64,000 nt of DNA from Sphingomonas colocasiae (GTDB taxonomy: Bacteria; Pseudomonadota; Alphaproteobacteria; Sphingomonadales; Sphingomonadaceae): positions 744,001-808,000 of the forward strand of contig NZ_JAINVV010000004.1 in NCBI RefSeq assembly GCF_019880585.1, written 5' to 3'. Both the position numbers and the translations under genes were made by a program. Below, in pieces: positions 15,566-25,220 of this stretch (the first letter of the stretch is position 1; the number at the start of each line of letters is the position of its first letter). Below the pieces are notes generated by a model. It was given only the letters and a program-made list of their open reading frames with translations. It was not told the DNA's origin and did not search any database.

Positions 15566-16746
15566 GCGCGGGCGCCGGTCGAGACCGTGTCGCGCATCCG
15601 GCGCACCGCCGCCGCCGTGAATTCGGGCGCTTCATAGACGAAATTATGTCCGGTGCCGGCGGGTGCGCGAATGCGTTCCGCGCGTGTGGAGATGGCGAGA
15701 TACCGCTCGCGCGACGCCGCGTAGAAACGCGGCGCGCGGTTAGGATCGCCGGCTCCATCGGTGACGATCGCCTTCATCACGTCCCGCTCCGCATCGGTAT
15801 CGCCGGGGGCGACGAGGAAGACGGGAAGGTCGCCCAGATCGCGGTCATAGGCAATGGCGTCCCAGGCGATGCGGGCCATGCCCTCCGGCGACAATTCCTC
15901 GAAGATCGACGCCGCCGCGCAGGTTTCGCGCGTGCGCAATCCCAGGGCCTCGATCGCGGCATCGACCTTCGGCCCCTGCGCATCGCGGACCGCCGCGATC
16001 ACGGAGGCGAAAGTGGGATCGTCGCGCTGCCGGCGCTCGGCCGCGCTGCGCCGAAAGCCGAACAGGCGGATGGTCGCCGACCAGAGCGCCCCACGTCGCA
16101 TCTGGCTGAGAAAGGGATTGGGCGGGCCGAACACGATGGTTTCGGGCGGCGTCGCGTCGAGCAGGACGAGCCCGGCGACCGATGCCGGACGGTGCCGGGC
16201 AATGGCGGCGGCCAGAAAACCGCCGAAGCTGTGGCCGGCGAAGACGAACGGGCCTTGTTCTCCTGCCTTGTCGAGCGCGGCTATGATCTCCTCCACCTCG
16301 CGCATCGTGGTGCGGGGGAAGGGGCCGGGATCGCTCCAGCCGCTGCCCGGCCGGTCGATCAGGATCGACCGGCCGTCGCCGCGCAGCATGCGGTGGAGAT
16401 GATCGAGCGCGATCCCGGCGCCATGCGCGCCGGGCAGCCAGACGATCGCGGGTGCGCCGTTCGCATCGCCTTCCGCTAGCAGGTGGATGCGGTGTCCGCC
16501 CACGTCGATCAGCCGGCCGGGGGCGGGATGCGCCGCCATCGCCCGGCGGACCTGGGCGAGATGCACGATGCCGCCGGTCGCGGCGAGCAAAGCGATGAGG
16601 ATGAGGAGCGATCCCGCGATCGATGCGCCGAACGCGATCAGCAGCAGTCCGGTCAAAGTGAGGATCAGCGCAAGCGCAAGCGCCGCCCAGTCCCGGCTCA
16701 TCACCGTCAGCAGATAGTCGATCGGTCGCCGCCGCACCCTGCGCAT
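15562..16746 (-). CDS. Membrane-anchored alpha/beta hydrolase
   Basis: A 394-residue protein. Two hydrophobic helices (about residues 20-65) are followed by an alpha/beta-hydrolase domain. It has the oxyanion region WLPGAHGAG, the nucleophile motif GHSFGG (Ser near 185), an acid in the APGDTDAERD region and a His in GTGHNFVYEAPE. The start is at ATG 16746, which has AAGGG upstream; an ATG at 16767 lacks one. It is the first gene of the unit with the second M3 peptidase, divergent from tetR across the operator 16788-16803. It could be a peptide esterase, amidase or proline-iminopeptidase-like enzyme; the substrate is unknown. Confidence 0.82.
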   Translation of the reverse strand: MRRVRRRPIDYLLTVMSRDWAALALALILTLTGLLLIAFGASIAGSLLILIALLAATGGIVHLAQVRRAMAAHPAPGRLIDVGGHRIHLLAEGDANGAPAIVWLPGAHGAGIALDHLHRMLRGDGRSILIDRPGSGWSDPGPFPRTTMREVEEIIAALDKAGEQGPFVFAGHSFGGFLAAAIARHRPASVAGLVLLDATPPETIVFGPPNPFLSQMRRGALWSATIRLFGFRRSAAERRQRDDPTFASVIAAVRDAQGPKVDAAIEALGLRTRETCAAASIFEELSPEGMARIAWDAIAYDRDLGDLPVFLVAPGDTDAERDVMKAIVTDGAGDPNRAPRFYAASRERYLAISTRAERIRAPAGTGHNFVYEAPEFTAAAVRRMRDTVSTGARA

Positions 16747-16787
16747 CCTTGCATTTCCCTTTCGCATTCAGCCGGTCTTCGCTAACA

Positions 16788-16803
16788 GATACAAGTATGT
16801 ATT
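16788..16803. promoter_or_regulatory. TetR-type operator (variant) before tetR
   Basis: GATACA-AGTA-TGTATT matches the operators at 11380 and 18889 in 11 of 12 core positions. It lies between the divergent alpha/beta hydrolase and tetR genes, so it would give autoregulation plus control of the hydrolase-M3 unit. Confidence 0.65.
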
Positions 16804-16857
16804 GCGGTGCGCGTCGGCCTTGCCGTGTCGCGCGCCGCGTCGATTTGAGAGAGTGGA

Positions 16858-17445
16858 ATGGCCGGGACCAAGCAGGATGACGCGCCGGGCGGCACGGCGA
16901 CGCCGGTGGAGCGCGACTGGATCGCGGCCGCGCGCGAGATGCTGATTGAAGGCGGTGTTTCCGCCGTCCAGATCAATCCGCTCGCGGCCCGCCTCGGCGT
17001 CACGCGCGGCGGCTTCTACTGGCGTTTCAAGAACCGGCAGGACCTGCTCGATCATCTGCTGCGCGAGTGGCGCGACGGCAATGTCCGCGCCTTTCTGCGC
17101 GCCGCCGATCGGGCGGGTACGCCTGTGGACCGCTATCGCCGGATCGTCCGGCTGTGGATGGAAGGGCGCGATTTCGATGCGGCGCTCGATTCGGCGATCC
17201 GCCAATGGGGCCGCGTCGAGCCCGAGGTCGCGGAGCAGGTGCTGCAGGCCGACGAGGAATGCATCGCGGCGCTGGCGCGGATCTTCGTCGATGCGGGGCA
17301 GGAGGAGGTTGAGGCGACGGTGCGCGCGCGCATCGTCTATTTCCACCAGATCGGCTATTGGGCGCTCGGCATCCGCGAGACGCAGGAACAGCGCCGCGCG
17401 CTCGCACCCGTCTATACCCGGCTTCTCACCGGCTTTGACGACTAG
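16858..17445 (+). CDS. TetR/AcrR family regulator
   Basis: A 195-residue regulator with an N-terminal helix-turn-helix (INPLAARLGVTRGGFYWRFK, residues 39-58) and an all-helical ligand domain. It is probably a repressor of the surrounding peptide-catabolism genes: the inverted repeat GATACA-N4-TGTATC, or a variant, occurs in all three divergent intergenic regions of the block, including in front of this gene. The inducer may be an imported peptide or a hydrolysis product (inference). GAGAGTGGA precedes the ATG. It converges on the MFS gene with 5 nt between stops. Confidence 0.88.
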   Translation: MAGTKQDDAPGGTATPVERDWIAAAREMLIEGGVSAVQINPLAARLGVTRGGFYWRFKNRQDLLDHLLREWRDGNVRAFLRAADRAGTPVDRYRRIVRLWMEGRDFDAALDSAIRQWGRVEPEVAEQVLQADEECIAALARIFVDAGQEEVEATVRARIVYFHQIGYWALGIRETQEQRRALAPVYTRLLTGFDD

Positions 17446-17450
17446 CATCG

Positions 17451-18779
17451 TCAGGCCCTGACCGCCGCCAGCGTCCGTGGCAGCCCGCGTTCGCTGTAGC
17501 GGAGCAATATCGCGCCGCCGGCGAAGCCGGGCAGGGCGACGATCAGCATCGCCTGCAGCAGGTTGAACGGGGCGGCGCCCAGCGCGTCGGAAATGGCGCC
17601 GACCAGCACCGGGCTGAGCGCGCCGAACAGGGTGTAGAACAGGCCGGCGATCGCCAGCAGGCGCGTGCGGATCTCCGCCGGGGCGAGCGCCTGGGTGAGC
17701 GTGGGCGAAAGCACCAGCCCGCCGAATGATGCCGCGATCTGTGCGGTGGCGATCATGTAGAAACCGTCGGGCGATCGGGCGAAGGGATAGAGGCAGCAGA
17801 GCAGCAGCGCGACGAGCGCGCCGATCTGCGCGACGCGGCCCGGCGTGAGATCGCCGGCGCGCGCGGAGATCATGCGGACAAGGAGGTTCGCCGCGACCAC
17901 GCCGCCGATGCTGCCGACCGCGAAGACCTGGCTCAGCCGGATGCCGACGGCGGCCGGATCGGCATCGAACAGGCGCACGATCGCGATCGCCATCCAGCCG
18001 AATACCGTGAAATTCGCTGCGGCGATCGCGCCGAAGCCGATGAAGACCGGAAACAGCGTGCGCGGATGCGCCTGGAGAAAGGACAGCACCGAGCCGCTGC
18101 CGGCATCGGCGGCGGGCCTGTCCCGCTTTGCCTTGCGCAGGGGAATGAGCAGCACCATCGGGATCAGCGCGATCGCCGGCAGCGCCATCGCCATCAGCGC
18201 CAGCCGCCACGGCGCCAGCGCGGCGAGCCCGGCGGGCAGTTCGGCGTGATGCTCCGCGATCCCGCCGACCAGCGCGCCGCCGATCGCCAGGCCGGCGGAG
18301 ATGCCGAGCAGTTGCGAGATGAAGAAGATCGAATTGGCGATCATCCGCTGCTTTTCCTGGAACAGGTCCGGGATGATCGAGAAGGTGACCGGCCCCAGCA
18401 CCGCTTCGCCGGCGGCGATCGCCATCGCGCAGGCGAAAAGGGCGCCATAGCTGCCCGCCATCGCGGTTGCGGCCGCCCCCAACGACCAGATCAGGATGCA
18501 GGCCGCATAGATCGGCCGGCGCCCGGTGCGATCGGCGAGCCAACTGATCGGATAGGAGGCGATCGCCACCACCAGCGTGACCGCGATGCCGCGCAGTGCG
18601 CCGATCTGGATGTCCGACAGGTCCAGGTCGGCTTTGATCGCTTCGGTCACCAGCAACATCACCTGAGGGATCGCGTTGCCGACCATCGAGGTGAGGATAA
18701 GCACGAACAGACCGTACCAGGCGCCGAATCCGGCACGTTCGCTGTCGATGGGCGCTGATGTTGCTGCACGCGATTCCAT
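17451..18779 (-). CDS. MFS transporter (spinster-like)
   Basis: A 442-residue major facilitator with 12 predicted membrane helices. A typical loop 2-3 motif is seen (SWLADRTGRRP), and GAxxA-type helices are present. The start at ATG 18779 is supported by GGAGAG 6 nt upstream; the longer reading needs a TTG. A degenerate operator (18790-18805) lies just upstream, so it appears to be the inner-membrane uptake partner for the divergent TonB receptor. MFS proteins of this group often lie in sphingomonad catabolic operons. The substrate is unknown; small peptides are the contextual guess. Confidence 0.87.
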   Translation of the reverse strand: MESRAATSAPIDSERAGFGAWYGLFVLILTSMVGNAIPQVMLLVTEAIKADLDLSDIQIGALRGIAVTLVVAIASYPISWLADRTGRRPIYAACILIWSLGAAATAMAGSYGALFACAMAIAAGEAVLGPVTFSIIPDLFQEKQRMIANSIFFISQLLGISAGLAIGGALVGGIAEHHAELPAGLAALAPWRLALMAMALPAIALIPMVLLIPLRKAKRDRPAADAGSGSVLSFLQAHPRTLFPVFIGFGAIAAANFTVFGWMAIAIVRLFDADPAAVGIRLSQVFAVGSIGGVVAANLLVRMISARAGDLTPGRVAQIGALVALLLCCLYPFARSPDGFYMIATAQIAASFGGLVLSPTLTQALAPAEIRTRLLAIAGLFYTLFGALSPVLVGAISDALGAAPFNLLQAMLIVALPGFAGGAILLRYSERGLPRTLAAVRA

Positions 18780-18789
18780 GCGTCTCTCC

Positions 18790-18805
18790 AATTCATGGAT
18801 GTATT
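18790..18805. promoter_or_regulatory. Degenerate TetR-type operator before the MFS gene
   Basis: AATTCA-TGGA-TGTATT keeps 4/6 and 5/6 of the GATACA/TGTATC half-sites and lies 11 nt upstream of the MFS start codon. On its own it would be weak evidence. Its place, opposite the perfect operator at 18889, makes it credible. Confidence 0.4.
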
Positions 18806-18888
18806 CTAAGCTAAACCAAATGTCGCCGTGTGCAAGCGTTGAGTTGCACGATCACTCCGATAATTCGAAGGCTATTGCGATTTTATCG

Positions 18889-18904
18889 GATACATGCTTG
18901 TATC
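18889..18904. promoter_or_regulatory. TetR-type operator before the TonB receptor operon
   Basis: Perfect inverted repeat GATACA-TGCT-TGTATC, 27 nt before the receptor start codon. With flanks it reads GGATACA-N4-TGTATCGTG, identical at all fixed positions to the site at 11380-11395. A possible -35 (TTGCGA, 18875-18880) precedes it, so it would overlap the -10 region. Confidence 0.7.
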
Positions 18905-18931
18905 GTGAAAATGACGATGAAAGGGCGGAGC

Positions 18932-21040
18932 ATGACGGGGCGGAAAAATCGGGCGGTGATGGTTGCGGCGCTGTTCGCGGGAACGGGGCTCGGGCATGCG
19001 GTGCCGGCGATGGCGCAGGATACACAGACGGCCGGGGAGGCCGGCTCGCCCGACATCGTCGTGACCGCGCAGCGGCGCGAGGAACGGATCGTCGACGTGC
19101 CGATCTCGATTTCGGCGATCGGAGCGCGCGATATCGAGCGTCGCGGCGTCACCAGTCTCGATTCGCTGCAGACCTCGGTTCCCGGGCTCCGGCTGGTCGA
19201 TATCGGCATCGGCACGCAACGCATCCAGTTGCGCGGCATCTCGCAATTTCTGGGGCTGCCGACCGTCGGCAACTATATCGACGAATTCTCGATCAACAAT
19301 TTCTCGGCGGCCGGCGTATCCGATATCCGCCTGCTCGATATGGAGCGGGTGGAGGTGCTGCGCGGTCCCCAGCCGACCCTTTACGGCGAAGGGTCGATGG
19401 GCGGCACGATCCGCTATGTGACCGCGTCACCCGATCTCGCGCGGATCGGCGGCAGCGCGGAAGCCCAGATCAACACCATCGACGGCGGCGAGGCGGGCTA
19501 TCGCGCCGAGGCGGTGCTCAACCTGCCGCTGGTCGAGGACAAGGTGGGCATCCGCTTCGCGGCGGCGCGCGAGCAGGTGGGCGGCTATGTCGATGTGCCG
19601 GCGGGCAACGACGTCAATGATGCGCGTTACACCACGCTGCGCGGCAAGCTGCTGGTGAAGCCGAGCGATGGTTTTTCGCTCTCGCTGCTGATCCAGCATC
19701 AGGTCGCGAGCCAGATGTACAAGAATTACAGCGAGCGGGATTATGACAGCGACGCGCTCGTCGCCTCGCCGTTGCGGCAGAGCTATACGCTCGGCAATCT
19801 CGTCGCGACTTATGATTTCGGGGCGGTCACGCTGCTGAGCTCGACCGGCTATCTGCGCAACAGAAGCCGCTCGGTCGATGATTCCGGCGAATATTACAAC
19901 ACATTCGTCTTCGGCGCGCCGGTGCTGACCAGCGCCATCGGCGAGAGCGTCGCGCGGCTGAGCAAATTCTCGCAGGAAGTGCGGCTGACGACCAATGCGA
20001 CTGGACCGTTCCGTCTCGCCACGGGGGTGGTCTATGCGCGCGGGCGGACGGACAGCGATCTGAGCGGCGGATCCGATCCGGCGATACCGGGGCTCGATTA
20101 TGTGATCACCGGGCCGCAGGTTTCGAAGAGCTGGGCGGTGTATGGCGATCTGAGCTACGACGTCACCGATGCGGTGAAGGTCGAGATCGGCGGGCGCTAT
20201 TTCCACGATCGCCGGACGAGCGACACGGTGCTGCAGATCCCGTCGCTCGGCATCACTTCGCCCACGGTGCAGTCGGGCAGCTTCAACAGCTTCAATCCGC
20301 GCGCCAGCATCAGCATCAAGACCTCGGCCGACGGAACGATCTATGCGAACGCGGCCAAGGGGTTCCGCAGCGGTGGCTTCAACACCGTCACCTCGCCGCT
20401 GACGCCGCCGACCTATGGCCCGGAAAAACTGTGGAGCTACGAGATCGGGACAAAGCAGGCGCTGTTCGATCGCCGGATGTTCCTGGAAATTTCGGTCTAT
20501 TACAATGATTACAAGGGCGTTCAGGCGGTGTTCCCGCAAAGCGCGACGATCAGCGCCACCACCAATTCGGGCAAGGCCAGCGGCCCCGGCGTCGATGTGA
20601 CCCTGCAGGGCAAGCTGCGCTCCGATCTCTCGGTTTCCGCGAGTGTCGGTTACAATCATCTGCGTTTCGACACGACGGGCATCGATCGGCGCAAGGGCGA
20701 ACCGCTCGACATGGTGCCGGACTGGACCTGGTCGGCGGCGATCGATTACGAGCCGCTGATCGGCAGCGATACCCGCCTGCTCGCGCATCTCGATTATGGC
20801 TATAGCGATGCGGCCCGGATCACGCTGCACAGCGCGGTGCTCGATCAGGTGAGCTTCACGCAATCCCGCGCGATACTCAACGCCCGGCTCGGCGTCGATC
20901 TCGGCCGGCTCAAGCCCTATGTCTTCGCCAACAACCTGACCAATACCGCCCGGATCGTGAACCCCGCGTTCGGCGCCTATTTCGAACCGGTCTATACGCG
21001 ACCGCGCACGATCGGCGCCGGGGTGCGGGTGCAGTTCTGA
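18932..21040 (+). CDS. TonB-dependent receptor
   Basis: A 702-residue outer-membrane receptor. The signal peptide ends at PAMA-Q (about residue 30), a TonB-box-like DIVVTAQRREE follows, then the plug domain (VPISISAIG..., GIGTQRIQLRGIS) and a 22-strand barrel ending in Phe (GAGVRVQF). GGAG lies 6 nt before ATG 18932; earlier in-frame ATGs at 18911 and 18917 lack a site. It is the first gene of an operon with an oxidase, amidohydrolase, DUF885 peptidase and hydrolase, behind a perfect TetR-type operator. Likely brings the peptide-like substrate across the outer membrane. Confidence 0.9.
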   Translation: MTGRKNRAVMVAALFAGTGLGHAVPAMAQDTQTAGEAGSPDIVVTAQRREERIVDVPISISAIGARDIERRGVTSLDSLQTSVPGLRLVDIGIGTQRIQLRGISQFLGLPTVGNYIDEFSINNFSAAGVSDIRLLDMERVEVLRGPQPTLYGEGSMGGTIRYVTASPDLARIGGSAEAQINTIDGGEAGYRAEAVLNLPLVEDKVGIRFAAAREQVGGYVDVPAGNDVNDARYTTLRGKLLVKPSDGFSLSLLIQHQVASQMYKNYSERDYDSDALVASPLRQSYTLGNLVATYDFGAVTLLSSTGYLRNRSRSVDDSGEYYNTFVFGAPVLTSAIGESVARLSKFSQEVRLTTNATGPFRLATGVVYARGRTDSDLSGGSDPAIPGLDYVITGPQVSKSWAVYGDLSYDVTDAVKVEIGGRYFHDRRTSDTVLQIPSLGITSPTVQSGSFNSFNPRASISIKTSADGTIYANAAKGFRSGGFNTVTSPLTPPTYGPEKLWSYEIGTKQALFDRRMFLEISVYYNDYKGVQAVFPQSATISATTNSGKASGPGVDVTLQGKLRSDLSVSASVGYNHLRFDTTGIDRRKGEPLDMVPDWTWSAAIDYEPLIGSDTRLLAHLDYGYSDAARITLHSAVLDQVSFTQSRAILNARLGVDLGRLKPYVFANNLTNTARIVNPAFGAYFEPVYTRPRTIGAGVRVQF

Positions 21041-21068
21041 GTGGTCGGGCCGGATCGTCGATAATAAC

Positions 21069-22280
21069 ATGACCGAAACCGCAGACGTCATCGTGATCGG
21101 CCTGGGGGCCATGGGCGCCGCCGCGCTGCACCAGCTCGCCCGGCGCGGCGCGCGCGTGCTCGGCATAGACCGGTTCGCGCCGCCGCACGACAGCGGCTCC
21201 AGCCATGGCGAAACGCGGATCACGCGCCAGGCCATCGGCGAGGGTGAGATCTATGTGCCGCTCGTGCTGCGGTCGCATGAGATCTGGCGCGAACTCGAAG
21301 CCGAGACCGGCGAGCAATTGCTGCTGGAATGCGGGTTCGTCGCGATCGACAGTTCGGGCGGCCAGGCGGTGATGCACGGCAAGAACGGTTTCGCCGAACG
21401 GACCGAACGCGCCGCCGCGCGTTTCCGGATTCCGCACGAGGTGCTGACGCCCGACGAGCTGATGCACCGCTTTCCGGGTTTCACGCTACGCGGGGACGAG
21501 CGCGTCTATTACGAGCCCGGCGGCGGACTGGTCTATCCGGAGCGTTGCATCGCGGCACAGCTCCAGCGCGCGGCGGCGCTGGGCGCGGAGCTGCGGCTGA
21601 ACGAAACGGTCCAGGCGATCGTGCCGGTGGCCGGCGGCGTCCGCGTCACCACATCGCGCGGCAGCTATGAAGGCGGCCATGTCGTCGTGGCGGCGGGGGG
21701 GTGGACGCCGGCACTGATCGGCCCGCCGCTGCGCCGACTGCAATTGCTGCGGCAGGTGCTGCACTGGTTCGTGCCCGATCGGCCGAGCCGGTATCAGGCC
21801 GGGCATTTCCCCACCTTCATCTGGGCGCATGGCGTGGCACCGGAGGACAGTTTCTATGGTTTCCCGATCGCGCCGGGCGCGACGCCCGGCGTGAAGCTGG
21901 CGACCGAGCAATTCTCGACCGGGATGGGCGCTCCGCACGATCTGGATCGCACGGTGACGGCGGCGGAGGTGGAGGCGATGCATGTCGCCCATGCCGATGG
22001 CCGGCTGATCGGGCTGTCGCGTTCAGCGCTGCGCTCTGCCGCCTGTTTCTACACCAACGCGCCCGATGGCGATTTCGCCATCGATCATCGCCCGGACAGC
22101 GATCGTGTCCTCGTCGTTTCCGCCTGTTCGGGCCATGGCTTCAAGCATTCGGCGGGCATCGGCGAACATGTCGCGCGGGTGCTGGACGGCGAGGACAGTC
22201 TTCGCCCCGCTTTCGCGCTCGATCGTCCCGCGCTCGAACCCTTTCGGATGCGCGAACCCGACAAACCGGTTAGCTCATGA
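21069..22280 (+). CDS. FAD-dependent N-methyl amino acid oxidase (SolA/sarcosine oxidase-like)
   Basis: A 403-residue flavoenzyme of the monomeric sarcosine oxidase / N-methyltryptophan oxidase family. Motifs: the Rossmann loop GLGAMG (residues 11-16), the family stretch SSHGETRITRQAIGEGE, Cys326 in CFYTNAPDGDFAID in the position of the covalent-flavin Cys, and SGHGFKHS near the C-terminus. It would oxidise the secondary amine of an N-methyl amino acid, giving formaldehyde and H2O2 (family knowledge). It lies 28 nt after the TonB receptor and overlaps the next gene's upstream ATG. Its presence suggests that the imported peptide holds N-methylated or cyclic imino residues (inference). Confidence 0.87.
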   Translation: MTETADVIVIGLGAMGAAALHQLARRGARVLGIDRFAPPHDSGSSHGETRITRQAIGEGEIYVPLVLRSHEIWRELEAETGEQLLLECGFVAIDSSGGQAVMHGKNGFAERTERAAARFRIPHEVLTPDELMHRFPGFTLRGDERVYYEPGGGLVYPERCIAAQLQRAAALGAELRLNETVQAIVPVAGGVRVTTSRGSYEGGHVVVAAGGWTPALIGPPLRRLQLLRQVLHWFVPDRPSRYQAGHFPTFIWAHGVAPEDSFYGFPIAPGATPGVKLATEQFSTGMGAPHDLDRTVTAAEVEAMHVAHADGRLIGLSRSALRSAACFYTNAPDGDFAIDHRPDSDRVLVVSACSGHGFKHSAGIGEHVARVLDGEDSLRPAFALDRPALEPFRMREPDKPVSS

Positions 22281-22306
22281 GCCTGACACGGGATGAGGAG
22301 CAGGTG

Positions 22307-23509
22307 ATGGCGTATCGGGACGAGGATCTGGCGAGGCGAGGCGAGGCGATGCTGCCGCTGATGGTCTCGCTGCGGCGGGCGATCCATGGCGAACCCGAGA
22401 TCGGCCTGCAAACGCCGGCGACGATGGCGAAGGTCCGGGAGGCGCTTGCCGATCTGCCGCTCGAATGGCGAGAGGGCAGCTCGACCACCGGCGCGGTCGC
22501 TTTGCTCAAGGGCGGCACGGCGGGACGCCGCGTGCTGCTGCGCGGCGACATGGATGCACTGCCCATGCAGGAGCATACCGGGCTCGATTTCCAGTCCAGG
22601 ATCGCGGGCGCCATGCATGCCTGCGGCCATGACGCGCATACCGCGATGCTGGTGGGCGCAGCGCGATTGCTGGCGGAGCGGCGAGAGACGCTGCCGGGCG
22701 AGGTGGCTTTCATGTTCCAGCCCGGCGAGGAGGGCTGGCACGGCGCGCGCTTCATGATCGACGACGGTCTGCTCGATCCGCTGCCCGATGCCGCCTTCGC
22801 CCTGCATGTCATGCCCAATGCGCCGCATGGCGTGATCGCCGGCCGCCCCGGGCCGCTGCTCGCCTCGTCCGATCGGCTGAATATCACGGTGCATGGGGCG
22901 GGCGGGCATGCGTCGATGCCGCACCACGCGCTCGATCCTGTGCCGATCGCGTGCGAGATCGTGACCGCGATCCAGAGCTTCGTCACCCGCCGCGTCTCGG
23001 TCTTCGATCCGGCGGTGGTCACGATCGCCCGGATCGAGGCGGGCACCACCGACAATGTGATCCCGCATAGCGCGTCGATGGCGGGCACGGTGCGCACATT
23101 GTCACCCGAGCGGCGCGCATCGGTGCAGGAAGGGCTGACGCGCCTGGCGACAGGGATCGCGGCGGCGCATGGTGCGCGCGCGGACGTGTCGTTCGATCCC
23201 GGCTTTCCGGTCACGCGCTGTGATCCCGCCGCCGTCGCGTTCGGCAAGGCCGTTTCACAGTCGCTGTTCGGCGACGATGCCTGGATGGCGCTCGACGCGC
23301 CGATCATGGGTGCGGAGGATTTCTCCTATGTGCTCGATCGCGTGCCCGGTGCGATGTTCTTTCTGGGGGCGGCGGAAGCAGGGGCCGACTGGACCCGGTG
23401 CTGCGGCCTCCATTCCGGTCACATGATACTCGACGAACGGGTGATGGCGCGCGGCGGTGCGTTGCTCGCCGGGCTCGCCGAGCGCTTTCTCGAAAAGGGG
23501 TTCGATTGA
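22307..23509 (+). CDS. M20 family amidohydrolase (hippurate hydrolase-like)
   Basis: A 400-residue metalloamidase of the M20D group (hippurate hydrolase, IAA-amino acid hydrolase). Metal motifs are GDMDALPM, HACGHD, PGEEG, and the late GAEDFSY and LHSGHM. The dimerisation domain starts near GPLLASSDRLNITVHG. It cleaves N-acyl amino acids or aminoacyl amides. GAGGAG lies 6 nt before ATG 22307; an alternative ATG at 22277 overlaps the oxidase stop (ATGA) without a ribosome site and would add 10 residues. It may release an N-capping acyl group from the substrate (inference). Confidence 0.9.
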   Translation: MAYRDEDLARRGEAMLPLMVSLRRAIHGEPEIGLQTPATMAKVREALADLPLEWREGSSTTGAVALLKGGTAGRRVLLRGDMDALPMQEHTGLDFQSRIAGAMHACGHDAHTAMLVGAARLLAERRETLPGEVAFMFQPGEEGWHGARFMIDDGLLDPLPDAAFALHVMPNAPHGVIAGRPGPLLASSDRLNITVHGAGGHASMPHHALDPVPIACEIVTAIQSFVTRRVSVFDPAVVTIARIEAGTTDNVIPHSASMAGTVRTLSPERRASVQEGLTRLATGIAAAHGARADVSFDPGFPVTRCDPAAVAFGKAVSQSLFGDDAWMALDAPIMGAEDFSYVLDRVPGAMFFLGAAEAGADWTRCCGLHSGHMILDERVMARGGALLAGLAERFLEKGFD

Positions 23510-23510
23510 T

Positions 23511-25220
23511 ATGGGCGATGCGCGGCTGGCCGCACTGGCGGAGCGGTTCTGGCGGTTCGAATGCCGGGAAACGCCGCTCGCGGCGATCCTGGCGGGCCAG
23601 CCGACCGAGGATGAAATCGTCTTCCGCGAGTCCGCCGCCGATCATGCGCGCCGCGACGCGGGCGCGACGGACATGCTGGACGCGCTGGCGGCGATCCCGG
23701 CCGAAGGGCTGGACGATCAGGATCGCGCGACGCGCATCCTGCTCGAACGCGAGTTGCGGGCGATCCGCGACCTGTATGCGGTCCAGGCGCATCTGCGGCC
23801 CTGGCTGCTGCCGGCCGGCCCCGATTTCAACACCGTGTTCTTCGCCAATTCCAGCGCGATCGCGGACAGCGCGGGCGCGGCGCTCTATCTGGACCGGCTA
23901 TCGACGATTCCGGCATTCATGGCCGATATCCGCGCCAATCTCGCGGCCGGGCACGCGATGGGCATCCGCTATCCCCGCGCGGTGCTGGAGGGGGCGGCCG
24001 CCAATACGCGCGGCATGATCGCCGGCGATGCCGAGCATCTGCCATGGTATGGGCCGTTCAAGCGATCGGCGGCGGGCGGGCAGGTGGGCGTGCAGGCTGC
24101 CGGCGAGCGCGCCCTGACGCTGATCCGCGACGAGATCGTGCCTGCCATGGCCGGCTATGCCGACGACCTGACCGGGGCCTTGTCGGCCGGTGCGCGCGAG
24201 AGCCTGAGCTGCTGCGACACGCCGGGCGGACGTGCTTATTACGAGACCTTCGTCCGCCATTTCACCACCACCGGCATGACTCCCGACGAAGTGCACGCGC
24301 TCGGCCTCGACGAAGTCGCCCGGCTCGAACGCGCGCTCGACGCGCTGGCGGCGGAGGCCGGCCATGCCGGCGATATCGCCGGCTATCGCACTTTCCTGAC
24401 GAGCGATGCGCAATTCGTTGCGGAGAGCCCCGACGCGCTCCGTGCCACGCTCGAAAGTCTTTGCAAGCGGATCGACAAGCGCATCCCCGCCTATTTCGGT
24501 CGGATCCCGCGCATCACCTATGGCGTGGAAACGATGCCGGCGGCGCTGTCCGCCAACATGCCGCCCGCTTATGCGCAGCCGAGTCCGGCCGACCGGTCCG
24601 CGCCCGGCATCTTCTGGGCCAGCGCGATCCCCGCCAAATGCCCCAGCTACATGCATGTGGCACTGGCGGTGCACGAGGCCTGGCCCGGGCATCTGATGCA
24701 TATCGCGCTGATGCACGAACAGGATGGGCTGCCCGAGTTCCGCCGCCATGGTGCGGTCAAATACACTGCCTGTGTCGAAGGCTGGGCGCTGTATTGCGAA
24801 GGCCTGGCCGCCGAGATGGGCCTCTACCAGACCCCGCACGAACATTATGGACGGCTGGAGATGGAGATGTGGCGCGCCGTGCGCCTGGTCGTCGATACCG
24901 GCATCCACTGGTTCGGCTGGAGCCGCGATCGGGCAATCGCCTATATGGCCGAACGGCTGGCGCTTTCGGCGGAAACGATCGCGGGCGAGGTCGATCGCTA
25001 TGCGGCGCTGCCCGCCCAGGCCCTGGCTTATCAGATCGGCAATCTGCGTATCCGGGCGTTGCGTGCCCGCGCGGAAGCGGTGTTGGGCGATCGTTTCAGC
25101 CATCGCGGATTCCATGACGCGATTACCGGCGTCGGCGCCGTGACCCTGCCGGTGCTCGACGATCTGATCGGCGCCTGGATCGATCGCGAGGCCGCGATGC
25201 CGCAAGCGGCGGCCGCCTGA
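23511..25220 (+). CDS. DUF885 family metallopeptidase-like protein
   Basis: A 569-residue cytoplasmic protein of the DUF885 family, related to thermolysin-type zinc carboxypeptidases. The signature HEAWPGH (HExxxGH type) is near residue 390. A second Glu lies in the YTACVEGWALYCEGLAAEMG region, described by its EGWALYCE core, as in the family. There is no signal peptide. The start follows the M20 stop by 1 nt and the stop shares one base with the next ATG (TGATG). DUF885 members studied so far act on oligopeptides, but the family is poorly characterised. It fits the peptide-catabolic operon. Confidence 0.88.
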   Translation: MGDARLAALAERFWRFECRETPLAAILAGQPTEDEIVFRESAADHARRDAGATDMLDALAAIPAEGLDDQDRATRILLERELRAIRDLYAVQAHLRPWLLPAGPDFNTVFFANSSAIADSAGAALYLDRLSTIPAFMADIRANLAAGHAMGIRYPRAVLEGAAANTRGMIAGDAEHLPWYGPFKRSAAGGQVGVQAAGERALTLIRDEIVPAMAGYADDLTGALSAGARESLSCCDTPGGRAYYETFVRHFTTTGMTPDEVHALGLDEVARLERALDALAAEAGHAGDIAGYRTFLTSDAQFVAESPDALRATLESLCKRIDKRIPAYFGRIPRITYGVETMPAALSANMPPAYAQPSPADRSAPGIFWASAIPAKCPSYMHVALAVHEAWPGHLMHIALMHEQDGLPEFRRHGAVKYTACVEGWALYCEGLAAEMGLYQTPHEHYGRLEMEMWRAVRLVVDTGIHWFGWSRDRAIAYMAERLALSAETIAGEVDRYAALPAQALAYQIGNLRIRALRARAEAVLGDRFSHRGFHDAITGVGAVTLPVLDDLIGAWIDREAAMPQAAAA